Source: Crystallibacter degradans (lineage in GTDB: Bacteria > Actinomycetota > Actinomycetes > Actinomycetales > Micrococcaceae). From it: a stretch of 64,000 nucleotides of DNA. The stretch is from assembly GCF_012952295.1 (NCBI RefSeq), contig NZ_JABBCH010000016.1:21645-85644 (forward strand). The letters run 5' to 3'. Both the position numbers and the translations under genes were made by a program. The notes under the pieces were generated by a model that was not told the origin of the DNA, searched no databases, and worked only from the letters and a program-made list of their open reading frames with translations. This document shows positions 21,710 to 31,153 of this stretch, one piece after another; the stretch's first letter is position 1; every line of letters starts with the position of its first letter.

Positions 21710-23113
21710 ATGACAGCTTCGTCATTCCGTACCGACCACGATCTGCTGGGCTACCGGGACATTCCCGCGGACGCCTACTGGGGCGTCCACAGCCTGCGGG
21801 CGCTGGAGAACTTCCCCATCACCGGCCAGCCGCTCTCAAGCAATGCCCACCTGGTCAAGGGCCTGGCGGCCGTGAAACTCGCGGCAGCGCGCACCAACGA
21901 AGAACTGGGTCTGCTCGACTCCGTCCGCGCCAACGCCATTGCCCAGGCCTGCCAGGAAATCATCGACGGCAAGCTGCACGAGCAGTTCGTCGTCGACGTT
22001 GTACAGGGCGGTGCCGGCACGTCCTCGAACATGAATGCCAACGAGGTCATCGCCAACCGGGCGCTGGAGATCCTCGGCCAGGCCAAGGGAGACTACTCCA
22101 AACTGCACCCCAACGACCATGTAAACCTGAGCCAGTCCACCAACGATGTCTATCCCACTGCGGTCCGCGTGGCTACCATCAACAGCGTGCGCAGCCTGCT
22201 GGATGCCCTGGCCACCATGGAAGAAGCCTTCGCCGACAAGGCCGCGGAATTCCGCACCGTGGTCAAGATGGGCCGCACCCAACTGCAGGATGCCGTGCCC
22301 ATGACCCTGGGCCAGGAATTCGGCACCTACGCCGTGACCGTGGGCGAAGACCGGGAACGGCTCGCCGAAGCTACGCTGCTGATCCACGAGATCAACCTCG
22401 GCGCCACCGCGATCGGCACCGGCCTGAACGCCCCGGCCGGCTACAGCGAAGCAGCCTGCCGCCATCTGGCAGAGGTGACCGGTCTGCCCCTGGTCACCTC
22501 GGTGGACCTGATCGAGGCGACCCAGGACGTGGGCGCCTTTGTCCATCTCTCCGGCGTGCTCAAGCGGGTGGCCGTGAAGCTGTCGAAGATCTGCAACGAT
22601 CTGCGGCTGCTCTCCTCAGGCCCGCGCGCCGGGTTCGGTGAAATCAACCTGCCGGCGGTGCAGTCCGGCTCGTCCATCATGCCCGGCAAGATCAACCCGG
22701 TGATTCCCGAGGTGGTCAGCCAGGTGGCGTACGAGGTGGTCGGCAACGACGTCACCATCACGATGGCCGCCGAATCCGGCCAGTTGCAGCTCAACGCGTT
22801 CGAGCCCATCATCGTGCATAGCCTGGACAAGAGCATTTCCCACCTCGAGGCCGCCTGCCGGACCCTGACCGAGCGCTGCATCCGCGGCATCACGGCCAAT
22901 ACCGAACGCCTCCGGCTCACCGTGCAGCAGTCCATCGGCCTGGTCACGGCGCTGAACCCGCGGCTCGGCTACGCCGCCGCTACCGCCATCGCCCAGGAAG
23001 CGCAGGCCACCGGCCGCGGCGTGGCCGAACTGGTCCTTGAGCACCAGTTGCTTACCGGTGCCGAACTGGATGAGCTGCTCTCGCCCGAGCGGCTCGCCAA
23101 CCTCAGCAACTAA
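21710..23113 (+). CDS. aspA: Aspartate ammonia-lyase
   Basis: A 467-residue member of the fumarase/aspartase superfamily. The three conserved regions are present: GAGTSSNMNANEV, VNLSQSTNDVYPTA, and the signature loop GSSIMPGKINPVIPE that supplies the catalytic serine. It also has TVGEDRERL and GTGLNAP. It deaminates aspartate to fumarate. It follows the asparaginase gene with a short gap and is followed by the permease, one probable operon under the FadR-type regulator. Confidence 0.93.
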   Translation: MTASSFRTDHDLLGYRDIPADAYWGVHSLRALENFPITGQPLSSNAHLVKGLAAVKLAAARTNEELGLLDSVRANAIAQACQEIIDGKLHEQFVVDVVQGGAGTSSNMNANEVIANRALEILGQAKGDYSKLHPNDHVNLSQSTNDVYPTAVRVATINSVRSLLDALATMEEAFADKAAEFRTVVKMGRTQLQDAVPMTLGQEFGTYAVTVGEDRERLAEATLLIHEINLGATAIGTGLNAPAGYSEAACRHLAEVTGLPLVTSVDLIEATQDVGAFVHLSGVLKRVAVKLSKICNDLRLLSSGPRAGFGEINLPAVQSGSSIMPGKINPVIPEVVSQVAYEVVGNDVTITMAAESGQLQLNAFEPIIVHSLDKSISHLEAACRTLTERCIRGITANTERLRLTVQQSIGLVTALNPRLGYAAATAIAQEAQATGRGVAELVLEHQLLTGAELDELLSPERLANLSN

Positions 23114-23170
23114 GTCCCCTCCCCCGCAATCCGCAACAGCAATCCAGGTCCCCCACCCAGAAGGACAACC

Positions 23171-24685
23171 ATGACTCCCCCACCCCAGGGACTCCAGAAC
23201 GCCAAACCCGTTCACACCGACCACCCCTCCGACACCGCACTGCATGCCGAAGACCAGGGCTACCACAAGGGCCTCAAACCCCGGCAGATCCAGATGATCG
23301 CCATTGGCGGCGCCATCGGCACCGGTCTGTTCATGGGTGCCGGCGGCCGGCTGGCAGACGCCGGCCCCGCCCTGGTACTGATCTACGCCATCTGCGGCTT
23401 CTTCGCCTTCCTGATCCTGCGGGCCCTGGGCGAACTGATCATGCACCGGCCGTCGTCGGGCTCCTTTGTCTCCTACGCCCGCGAATTTTTCGGCGAAAAG
23501 GCGGCCTTCGCAACCGGCTGGCTGTACTGGCTCAACTGGGTCATGACGGCCATTGTCGATGTGACGGCCGTGGCCCTGTACATGAACTTCTTCGCCAAAT
23601 ACTGGGCACCCATCGGCGACGTGCCGCAGTGGGTCTTCGCCCTCGGCGCCCTGGTGCTGGTGCTGGGCCTGAACCTGGTTTCCGTCAAGGTCTTCGGCGA
23701 GCTGGAATTCTGGTTCGCGCTGATCAAGGTCGTCTCCCTGGTCGCCTTCCTCTTGGTGGGCATCTACTTCGTCATCTTCGGCACTCCGCTGGAAGGCCAT
23801 GAGGTCGGCTTCAGCCTGATCTCCGGCAACGGCGGCATCTTCCCCAACGGCGTGATGCCGGCCATCGTGGTCATCCAGGGCGTGGTCTTTGCCTACGCCT
23901 CGATCGAGCTCATCGGCACCGCCGCCGGCGAGACCAAGAACCCCGAAAAGGTCATCCCGCGGGCCATCAACACCGTGATCCTGCGCATCGCTGTCTTCTA
24001 CGTCGGCTCGCTGGTGCTGCTGTCCCTGCTGCTGCCGTACACCGCCTACAAGGCCGGTGAAAGCCCGTTCGTGACGTTCTTCGGCACCATCGGCGTGGCC
24101 GGTGTCGACGCCATCATGAACCTCGTGGTGCTCACCGCCGCGCTCTCCTCGCTGAACGCCGGCCTCTACTCCACCGGCCGCATCATGCGCTCCATGTCCG
24201 TCTCCGGTTCCGCCCCCAAGTTCGCCGGGCGGATGAACAAGTCCGGCGTGCCGTACGGCGGCATCGCCCTCACCGCTGTCGTCGCTCTCCTGGGTGTCGC
24301 GCTGAACGCGATCGTGCCGGCGAAGGCCTTCGAGATCGTCCTCAACGCCGCTGCCATCGGCATCATCAGCGCCTGGGGCATGATCATTCTGTGCCAGCTG
24401 AAACTGGGCCACTGGGCGAAGAAGGGTCTGCTGACCCGGCCGGCCTTCCGGCTGCCCGGCGCCCCGTTCACCGGCTACCTGACGCTGGCCTTCCTCGCCG
24501 CGGTACTGGTACTGATGGCCTTCGATACCCCGGTGGGCACCTGGACCGTGGCCTCGCTGGCCATCATCATCCCGGCGCTCATGTTCGGCTGGTACCGCTG
24601 CCGCGACAACATCTACGCCATCGCCGCACGGCGCGAGGCAGAAGAGGCGCGGACACAGGCCGAGTACGTTTCTTCCGACGTCTGA
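23171..24685 (+). CDS. Amino acid permease, probable asparagine transporter
   Basis: A 504-residue APC-superfamily transporter with twelve predicted helices. The first transmembrane motif [14 protein letters not shown] is the substrate-binding unwound helix of the AAT family, and [14 protein letters not shown] follows. It clusters with AnsP/GABA permease types. Position after asparaginase and aspartase makes asparagine or aspartate the most likely substrate. The N-terminus (40 residues) is a charged cytoplasmic tail. Confidence 0.87.
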   Translation: MTPPPQGLQNAKPVHTDHPSDTALHAEDQGYHKGLKPRQIQMIAIGGAIGTGLFMGAGGRLADAGPALVLIYAICGFFAFLILRALGELIMHRPSSGSFVSYAREFFGEKAAFATGWLYWLNWVMTAIVDVTAVALYMNFFAKYWAPIGDVPQWVFALGALVLVLGLNLVSVKVFGELEFWFALIKVVSLVAFLLVGIYFVIFGTPLEGHEVGFSLISGNGGIFPNGVMPAIVVIQGVVFAYASIELIGTAAGETKNPEKVIPRAINTVILRIAVFYVGSLVLLSLLLPYTAYKAGESPFVTFFGTIGVAGVDAIMNLVVLTAALSSLNAGLYSTGRIMRSMSVSGSAPKFAGRMNKSGVPYGGIALTAVVALLGVALNAIVPAKAFEIVLNAAAIGIISAWGMIILCQLKLGHWAKKGLLTRPAFRLPGAPFTGYLTLAFLAAVLVLMAFDTPVGTWTVASLAIIIPALMFGWYRCRDNIYAIAARREAEEARTQAEYVSSDV

Positions 24686-24703
24686 CGCCTGCCCCTCTGC
24701 GGA

Positions 24704-24753
24704 GCGAAGGTCCGGCAGCGGTGCCCATCCGGGTACGGCTACCGGACCTTCGC
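24704..24753. terminator. Hairpin after the asparagine operon
   Basis: GCGAAGGTCCGG (24704-24715) and CCGGACCTTCGC (24742-24753) are perfect 12-base arms enclosing a second small stem. It separates the permease gene from the MFS gene. No T run is present. Confidence 0.8.
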
Positions 24754-24828
24754 CTTGGAACGCGCGATAATCGAGAGATGCGGCCGGAAACCGGCCGGGT
24801 GTGCCGGCTGGAATCTGCGGGAGGGCCT

Positions 24829-26031
24829 TTGCGCGAGAAACTGTGGACCAGGAATTTCGTGCTGGCTATCGGCACTAACCTGTTCATCTACATGGTTTTC
24901 TACCTGCTGATGACCTCGATGGCGCTGTACGCGCTGGAACGGTTCCAGGCGGCGGACAGCGCCGCCGGCTTTGCCTCGAGCGCGTTCATTGTCGGCGCCC
25001 TGGTGTCACGGTTCTTCGCCGGCATCCTGCTGGACAAGGTGGGGCGGCGCCGGATCCTGCTGCTGGCCCTGTTGGTGTTCGTCGCCGTGTCCGTGCTCTA
25101 CATCCCTGCCGGATCGCTCGAGTTGCTGCTTGTGCTGCGTCTGGTCCACGGTGCCGCCTTCGGGCTGGCGCACACCGCCGTGACCACCGGGGCGCAGGCA
25201 CTGATCCCGCAGGCACGGCGCAGCGAGGGCACCGGCTACTTCGCGTCCTCGACAACCATCGCTACCGCCCTGGGCCCGTTCCTCGCCGTGCTGCTGGCCA
25301 ACGGCGCGGATTTCCAGGCCGTGTTCTGGTTCAGCGCCGGCTGCTCGGCCGCCGCCTTCGCCGTCGCCCTTGCCTTGCGCCTGCCCGAGAACGACGACGA
25401 CGAGGGTCCCATTGATGGCGAAGCGGAACCGGAGGGGCGCGCAGCCCGCGTGCTGGCCGCCGTCATCGAACCTCGGGCCCTGCCGGTGGCCAGCATCGTG
25501 CTGGTGGCGGGCTTGGCTTACTCAGGCGTGCTGTCCTTCCTGACCTCGTACGCGGCAGCGAGCGGCGACCCCTCAGCCGCTGGCCTTTATTTCCTGGTCT
25601 TCGCCGCGGCGGTGCTGGTCTCGCGGCTGTCCGTGGGGCGGCTCCATGACCGCAGGGGCGACAACGTTGTCATGTATCCGTCGCTGCTGATCTTCGCCGT
25701 CGGGCTGGCAGTGCTGGCGGCCGGGTCCTCGCCGGCGACGGTTACCGTGGCCGGCATCCTGACCGGTTTCGGCTTCGGTACCCTGGTTCCGTGCAGCCAG
25801 GCGATCGTGGTCAACGCCGTGCAGGCACGGCGGCTGGGCACCGCCATCGCCACCTATTACCTGATGTTCGACGTCGGCACCGGCTTCGGCCCGGTCCTGC
25901 TGGGCCTGCTGATTCCGCTCGCCGGATACCAGGGCATGTACGTTGCCACGGGTGTCCTCATGATCGCCTGCATCGGGCTCTACTTCGCAGTGCACGGCCG
26001 CAGGACTCCGAGCGAAACGACCCGTGTGTAG
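24829..26031 (+). CDS. MFS transporter
   Basis: A 400-residue, 12-helix major facilitator. The loop 2-3 motif GILLDKVGRRRI and a second copy GRLHDRRGDNV between helices 8 and 9 are typical. The central loop (about 190-215) is acidic (NDDDEGPIDGEAEPEG). TTG 24829 (MREKLWTRNFVLA) is the best start because GGGAGG lies seven bases upstream; ATG 24778 is in frame but lacks a site. The family resembles YfcJ/YhhS or staphylopine-type drug/metabolite exporters; the substrate is unknown. Confidence 0.8.
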   Translation: MREKLWTRNFVLAIGTNLFIYMVFYLLMTSMALYALERFQAADSAAGFASSAFIVGALVSRFFAGILLDKVGRRRILLLALLVFVAVSVLYIPAGSLELLLVLRLVHGAAFGLAHTAVTTGAQALIPQARRSEGTGYFASSTTIATALGPFLAVLLANGADFQAVFWFSAGCSAAAFAVALALRLPENDDDEGPIDGEAEPEGRAARVLAAVIEPRALPVASIVLVAGLAYSGVLSFLTSYAAASGDPSAAGLYFLVFAAAVLVSRLSVGRLHDRRGDNVVMYPSLLIFAVGLAVLAAGSSPATVTVAGILTGFGFGTLVPCSQAIVVNAVQARRLGTAIATYYLMFDVGTGFGPVLLGLLIPLAGYQGMYVATGVLMIACIGLYFAVHGRRTPSETTRV

Positions 26032-26100
26032 CCAGCGTCTCCGTTCGCTGATCGCAGGATGCATTCTCCCTGACAGTGGCCCGGCGTAAAGTCTGAAGAC

Positions 26101-26754
26101 ATGAGCGAACATGTTGGCCATAACCATGGCGAAACGGAAGTGCCGGACGATTTTTGGGAATCCTTCTACGCCGAACGGGACCAGATCTGGAGCGGCAACC
26201 CGAACGCGATGCTGGTCCGCGAGGCCTCAGACCTGCAGCCCGGCAATGCCTTGGAATTGGGCTGCGGAGAAGGTGCGGATGCCATTTGGTTAGCCACGCA
26301 GGGCTGGCAGGTTACCGGCATCGACGTCTCGGAGCTCGCCTTGGAGCGGGCGGCGAAGCATGCCGAGGACGCCGGCGTGGCGGAGAAGATCCAGTGGCTG
26401 AAGCGGGATCTGTCCAGTTGGGAGCCGACAACCCAGTACGATCTGGTTTCGGCCCAGTTCCTGCATTCACCGATCGAGCTGCCCCGCAACAGCATCCTCG
26501 CGGCGGCAGCGCGGGCGGTTGCCCCCGGCGGCGCTTTGCTGGTGGTCGGGCACGAGTCCTTCCCGTCCTGGTCCAAACATCCCGAACCGCACGAACCGTT
26601 GCCCACCGCCGCGGAGCTTGCGGTGGAACTCGGGCTCAACGCCCCCGACTGGTCGCTGGAAACGGTCGACTCGGTGGTCCGCGATATCACCGGGCCGGAG
26701 GGACAGACCGGCACGCTGACAGACAGCGTGCTGCTGGCCCGCCGCGCCGGATAA
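26101..26754 (+). CDS. SAM-dependent methyltransferase
   Basis: A 217-residue class I methyltransferase. Motif I ALELGCGEGADAIWLA is followed by the acidic end of strand 2 (VTGIDVSELALERA) and the strand 4 region YDLVSAQFLHSP. The N-terminus has a histidine-rich start (HVGHNHGE) which could bind metal. The overall pattern is that of TehB-like or thiopurine methyltransferases. Substrate unknown. Confidence 0.8.
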   Translation: MSEHVGHNHGETEVPDDFWESFYAERDQIWSGNPNAMLVREASDLQPGNALELGCGEGADAIWLATQGWQVTGIDVSELALERAAKHAEDAGVAEKIQWLKRDLSSWEPTTQYDLVSAQFLHSPIELPRNSILAAAARAVAPGGALLVVGHESFPSWSKHPEPHEPLPTAAELAVELGLNAPDWSLETVDSVVRDITGPEGQTGTLTDSVLLARRAG

Positions 26755-26771
26755 GACACCTCCTTAACGAC

Positions 26772-26813
26772 AGCGGCACCCGGCCAGGTTCTTACCCTTG
26801 GCCGGGTGCCGCT
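26772..26813. terminator. Bidirectional terminator hairpin
   Basis: Perfect 15-base arms AGCGGCACCCGGCCA (26772-26786) and TGGCCGGGTGCCGCT (26799-26813) lie between the converging methyltransferase and citrate-transporter genes. Confidence 0.88.
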
Positions 26814-26829
26814 CATCAGTTGCTGAGGC

Positions 26830-28356
26830 TTAGCCCCACGGGATGGCGCCGAGCAGGATGCCCACGGCGAGCATCACCAGCGAGACCACTGCGGCACGCC
26901 AGAGGACCTTCTTGTGGTGGTCGCCCAGCTCGACACTGGCCAGTGAAACCAGCAGCAGGATCGCCGGAACCAGCGGGCTCTGCATGTGCACCGGCTGCCC
27001 GGTGATCGATGCGCGGGCCATTTCCGCCGGGGTGATGCCGAAGTGGCCGGCGGTCTCGCTCAGCACCGGCAGCACACCGAAGTAGAACGCGTCATTGCTC
27101 ATGAAGAACGTCATCGGGATGCTCAGCAGTCCGGTGATCACGGCCATGAACGGGCCCATCGAGTCCGGGATGATGTCGACCAGCCAGGCGGACATGGCGT
27201 CCACCATGCCGGTGCCGTTCAGCACGCCGGTCAGTACGCCTGCGGCCATAACCATGGACACCACGGCCAGCACGCTCTGGGCATGGGCCACCAGCTGCGT
27301 CGCCTGGTCCTTGACCTTGGGGAAGTTCACCAGCAGGGCAATAGCGGCGCCGACCATGAAGACGAAGGCCAGCGGCACGATGTCCAGCACGAGCACCACC
27401 ATGACGGTGGCGGTCAGCGCCAGGTTGAACCAGAACAGCTTGGGGCGCAGCGTGGCGCGGTTGGGATCCAGTGCGGAATCCACCAGTGCCGAGTCCGCGT
27501 CGATGACCGGCTCCCGCGCGTCCAGCACCGCTACGGAACCGCCGCCGCCCTGGCCGTTCGAAGAACCAACGACGGCGGTGCCTCCGTTGCCGCCGAAGCC
27601 GCCGCGGCCGTTGCCGGCACCCGTGCCCGCCGAAGCGGAACCGCCGTCAACAGAACCGGCCGCAGCGCCGCCGTCGTTGTTGGCACTGCCGTTTGCACTG
27701 CCCTTGGCGTTGCCGCCGTCGTTCCAGAACTCCGGCTTGGCGTTGGCGAGGCGCTTGCGCTCGTGCAGGCCCAGGGTCCAGGCGAAGACCATCACGATGA
27801 TCATGCCGGCGATCAGGGACGGGATCATGGGGACAAAAACGTCGGTGGGCGAGACGTCCAGGGCAGCGGCGGCGCGTGCCGTGGGACCGCCCCAAGGGAC
27901 GATGTTCATGGTCCCGTTGGCCAGACCCGCCACACAGGTCAGCACTACCGGGCTCAGGCCCAGGCGCAGGTAGATCGGCAGCATCGCCGCGGTGGTGAGG
28001 ATGAAGGTGGTGGAACCGTCGCCGTCCAGCGACACGACGGCGGCCAGCACGGCCGTCCCCATGACCACCTTGGCCGGGTCGTTGCCCAGCGTGCGCAGGA
28101 TAAAGCGCACCAGCGGGTCGAACAGCCCGACGTCGATCATCAGGCCGAAAAAGATGATGGCGAACATCAGCAGGGCGGCCGTGGAAGTCAGGGACTTCAT
28201 CGATTCCAGGACCATCTCGCCGATGCCGAGGCCGGCGCCAGCGAAGAGGCCAAAGATAGTGGGGACCAGAATGAGCGCCAACACCGGTGTCAGCTTCTTG
28301 GTCATGATCAGTGCCATAAAGACCGCGATCATCGCGAATCCGAGAAATACCAGCAC
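26830..28356 (-). CDS. CitMHS-family citrate:divalent-metal symporter
   Basis: A 508-residue transporter with about 11-12 helices. Signature stretches include SLDGDGSTTFILTTAAMLPIY and GMNIVPWGGPTARAAAALDVSPTDVF-like loops (here NIVPWGGPTARAAAA), typical of CitM/CitH, which import metal-citrate complexes with protons. The central cytoplasmic loop (about residues 222-290) is expanded by a Gly/Asn/Ser-rich insert containing two N-D-G-G units and a G-N-G-R-G-G-F-G-G-N-G-G stretch, absent from usual family members as far as I recall. GTG 28356 follows AAGGAG. It is divergent from its probable two-component regulators. Confidence 0.88.
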   Translation of the reverse strand: MLVFLGFAMIAVFMALIMTKKLTPVLALILVPTIFGLFAGAGLGIGEMVLESMKSLTSTAALLMFAIIFFGLMIDVGLFDPLVRFILRTLGNDPAKVVMGTAVLAAVVSLDGDGSTTFILTTAAMLPIYLRLGLSPVVLTCVAGLANGTMNIVPWGGPTARAAAALDVSPTDVFVPMIPSLIAGMIIVMVFAWTLGLHERKRLANAKPEFWNDGGNAKGSANGSANNDGGAAAGSVDGGSASAGTGAGNGRGGFGGNGGTAVVGSSNGQGGGGSVAVLDAREPVIDADSALVDSALDPNRATLRPKLFWFNLALTATVMVVLVLDIVPLAFVFMVGAAIALLVNFPKVKDQATQLVAHAQSVLAVVSMVMAAGVLTGVLNGTGMVDAMSAWLVDIIPDSMGPFMAVITGLLSIPMTFFMSNDAFYFGVLPVLSETAGHFGITPAEMARASITGQPVHMQSPLVPAILLLVSLASVELGDHHKKVLWRAAVVSLVMLAVGILLGAIPWG

Positions 28357-28396
28357 AACAACTCCTTAAAACAGCAGGCCGGGTGCGTGTGACCGG

Positions 28397-28413
28397 CCTT
28401 ACAAACTGTAAGG
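28397..28413. promoter_or_regulatory. Palindrome between the citrate transporter and its kinase
   Basis: CCTTACA-AAC-TGTAAGG is a perfect seven-base inverted repeat with a three-base spacer, 41 bases ahead of the transporter start. It is a candidate binding site for the response regulator encoded at 30374. Confidence 0.55.
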
Positions 28414-28551
28414 TGGGCCGGATCACGGATGGCGGTTTAGCCCACTTGAGGTGCATACTGCTTATTGCGCACGTTTTGCTCATTTAGCTCACAGGCCTGC
28501 CGATCTGCCGGATCCGCGGGCGTAACATCCGCCGGATCCCCAGGAGGAATG

Positions 28552-30384
28552 ATGGAATCCTCCCAATCACGTACCCCGCGGCCGGGCTTTTCGGCCCGCA
28601 TGCTGCTGATGCAACTGGGCGTGGTGGCGCTGGTGGTGCTGCTCTCGGCCGTGGTCTACGGCTGGCTGACGTATGAGCGGCTCGGCGACGAAGCCGAAGA
28701 CCAGGCGCTGGCGGTTGCCCGGACGGTGGCGGCGTCCGGTGATGTGCGCTCGGAGGTTTCCGCCTTGGCCGATGCCGGCTCCGAGGAACTAGCCGCCGAG
28801 GCGCTGGCCGACGGGGAGCTGCAGCCGCTGGCCGAGGACGTGCGGCTGCGGACCGGCGCGCTGTTCGTGGTGATTACCGACGACGCCGGGCTGCGGCTCT
28901 CGCACCCGGATCCTGACCTGCTGGGCCAGCGGGTCAGCACCGATCCGAGCGAGGCCTTGAGCGGACGCGAAGTCACGGTGCAGGAGCAGGGCACGCTGGG
29001 CCATTCCGCCCGGGCCAAGGTGCCGGTCTACGCGCCGGGCAGCTCCTCCCGGGTGGTCGGAGAGGTCAGCGTGGGCTTCTCCAGCAAGGACATTCTCGAA
29101 GGCCTCGGCGGCAGCATCCTGCCGATCGCCCTCACCGCCGCCGGTGCGCTGGGTCTGGGCACCCTGGCTTCGCTCTGGCTGGGGCGGCGGCTGAAGCGGC
29201 TGACCCTGGGCCTGGAGCCGGAGGAGATCGCTGCCCTGACGCAGGATCAGGAGGCGGTGCTGCGCGGCGTGGACGAAGGGGTCATCGGCGTCTCCGCGGA
29301 ACGCCGCATCACGGTGTTCAACCGCGAGGCCAAGCGGCTGCTCGGGATGGACATCGCTACCGAAATCGTCGGCTTGCCGCTGGACAAAGCCAGCCTCCCG
29401 CCGTCGTTCTCCGCGCTGTTGGACGCGGCAACACCGCAGTCCCCCACGGTGGAACAGGTGGTCGGGTCCCGGGTGCTGATCCTGACCGCGCGCGCCGTAC
29501 AGCCCAGCCGAAAACCGGGCCGCCGCGGCTACCGCCCGTGGGCCGCCGCAGAAGAGCCCGCCGCCGAGAGGGCCGCCGCACCGGAGCTCGGCTGGGTGAT
29601 CATGCTGCGCGACCGGACCGAGCTGCAGTCGCTCACCCGCCAGCTCGACGCCGTCGGCGCGCTCACCACGGCCCTGCGCGCGCAGCGGCACGAATTCGCC
29701 AACCGACTGCACACCGTCTCGGGCCTGCTGGGCATCGGCGACTACGCCGCGGCGCAGAACTACATGGGCACGATCATGAAAACCGGTCCGCTGAATTACC
29801 CGGCCGAGCAGTCCGAGCTGCTGCGGGACCCGTACCTGCAGGCGTTCATCGGGGCCAAGAGCGTGGAGGCGGCCGAACGCGGCGTCACGCTGCGGATTGG
29901 CCCGGAGACCCTGATCCGCGGCCGCATCACCGACCCGCAGGACGTGACCACGGTGATCGGCAACCTGATCGACAACGCCGTGCGGGCGGCGGTGCACGGC
30001 AGCAATCCCGAGCGCTGGGCCGAGGTCGAACTGCTGGACGAACTCACCGAGGACGGCGGCGTGCTGCATCTGGTGGTGGCCGACTCGGGCGACGGACTGG
30101 CGCGGCTGGCCCAGGAAACCGGGTCAAACAACGACGGCGGCGACCCGGCCTTCGAGCGCATCTTCAGCGAGGGATTCTCCACCGCCGAAACCGGGGGAGA
30201 CAGCCTGCAGGATGTGCACGGCCAGGGCTTCGGCCTGCCGCTGAGCAGGCAACTGGCCCGCCGCCGCGGCGGCGATGTCTGGGTGGCCGAACCCGGCCAG
30301 CCCGGCGGCCCCGGCGCGGTCTTCTGCGCCAGGCTGCCCGGAACAGTTGCCCCAAAGGAACCAGGAGAGATGCATGACGAATGA
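28552..30384 (+). CDS. CitA/DcuS-type sensor histidine kinase
   Basis: The 610-residue kinase starts with a membrane helix (MLLMQLGVVALVVLLSAVVYGWL), then an extracytoplasmic PDC/Cache domain of about 150 residues, a second helix, a PAS domain, a SpoOB-type dimerisation motif LRAQRHEFANRLHTVSGLL with the phospho-accepting histidine, and an HATPase with IGNLIDNAVRAA and GQGFGLPLSRQLARRRGG. An insertion (ETGSNNDGGDPAFE) sits in the G1 loop region of the ATPase. ATG 28552 is preferred over 28549 on spacing from AGGAGG. It likely senses citrate outside the cell and signals to the adjoining regulator. Confidence 0.9.
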   Translation: MESSQSRTPRPGFSARMLLMQLGVVALVVLLSAVVYGWLTYERLGDEAEDQALAVARTVAASGDVRSEVSALADAGSEELAAEALADGELQPLAEDVRLRTGALFVVITDDAGLRLSHPDPDLLGQRVSTDPSEALSGREVTVQEQGTLGHSARAKVPVYAPGSSSRVVGEVSVGFSSKDILEGLGGSILPIALTAAGALGLGTLASLWLGRRLKRLTLGLEPEEIAALTQDQEAVLRGVDEGVIGVSAERRITVFNREAKRLLGMDIATEIVGLPLDKASLPPSFSALLDAATPQSPTVEQVVGSRVLILTARAVQPSRKPGRRGYRPWAAAEEPAAERAAAPELGWVIMLRDRTELQSLTRQLDAVGALTTALRAQRHEFANRLHTVSGLLGIGDYAAAQNYMGTIMKTGPLNYPAEQSELLRDPYLQAFIGAKSVEAAERGVTLRIGPETLIRGRITDPQDVTTVIGNLIDNAVRAAVHGSNPERWAEVELLDELTEDGGVLHLVVADSGDGLARLAQETGSNNDGGDPAFERIFSEGFSTAETGGDSLQDVHGQGFGLPLSRQLARRRGGDVWVAEPGQPGGPGAVFCARLPGTVAPKEPGEMHDE

Positions 30385-31036
30385 CCTGCAGGTGCTCATT
30401 GTCGACGACGACTTCCACGTTGGCCGCCTGCACGCCAGCTACGTCGAGGCCGTCCCCGGCTTCACCGCACTGCCGCCGGCCGGCACCGCGGAGCAGGCGC
30501 TGCGCGTGGTGCACGCCCGGGAACCGGACCTCATCCTGCTGGACGTGTATCTGCCCGACGCCCTCGGCCTGGACCTGCTGCGGACCCTGGATGTTGACGT
30601 CATCATGCTGACGGCCGCCGCCGATGCAGCCTCGGTCCGCAAGGCCCTGCGCCGCGGCGCGCTCGGCTACCTGATCAAACCCTTCGCCGCCGACCAGCTG
30701 ACCCGGAAGCTGCGCGCCTATGCCCGCTACCGCCGGCTGCTCGCCAACCAAAGTGCTGTGGACCAGGACACGGTGGAACGCGCCCTGCACGCTCTCCACC
30801 CAGGGGAGGCCCCGGGGTCGGGCCGTGCCCGTTCGGCCACAGAGACGTCGGTACTGGAAGCGCTGGAGCCCGGAACACAGAAATCCGCCGCGGACGTGGC
30901 CCGGCAGGTCGGCATCTCGCGGGCTACCGCCCAACGCTACCTGTCGGCACTGGCCGACGATGGCGTCGTCGAAATCCATCTTCGCTACGGCAGCACCGGT
31001 CGTCCCGAACACCGCTACGGGCCGGTGGGACCGTAG
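30374..31036 (+). CDS. CitB/DcuR-type response regulator
   Basis: A 220-residue regulator with an N-terminal receiver domain (acidic pocket IVDDDF, phospho-site LLDVYLP, then TAAA and K in YLIKPF) and a C-terminal helix-turn-helix (KSAADVARQVGISRATAQRYLSALADDGVVEIHLRYG) as in CitB/DcuR. It overlaps the kinase gene by 11 bases. It would activate the divergent citrate transporter gene. Confidence 0.9.
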   Translation: MTNDLQVLIVDDDFHVGRLHASYVEAVPGFTALPPAGTAEQALRVVHAREPDLILLDVYLPDALGLDLLRTLDVDVIMLTAAADAASVRKALRRGALGYLIKPFAADQLTRKLRAYARYRRLLANQSAVDQDTVERALHALHPGEAPGSGRARSATETSVLEALEPGTQKSAADVARQVGISRATAQRYLSALADDGVVEIHLRYGSTGRPEHRYGPVGP

Positions 31037-31090
31037 CCCGAACCGCCGGCCGGCGCTTTCTGGGCGCCGAGCCTTCCGGTTCACGGCACA

Positions 31091-31136
31091 CAGCGAGGCC
31101 CCCTGCCGGTAGTGGCAGGAGGCCTCGCTGTTTTTT
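31091..31136 (+). terminator. Rho-independent terminator after the two-component genes
   Basis: CAGCGAGGCC (31091-31100) continues into CCCTGCC and pairs with GGCAGG...GGCCTCGCTG (ending 31130), followed by six T residues. It is the clearest intrinsic terminator in the window. In the other direction it also serves the minus-strand gene ending at 31154 poorly, lying beyond it. Confidence 0.92.
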
Positions 31137-31153
31137 GTTTGGTCAGATCCGGA

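Noticed and set aside
22616..24412. 598-codon frame opposite aspartase and permease
   Set aside because: Runs through two well-supported genes and has no recognisable domains.
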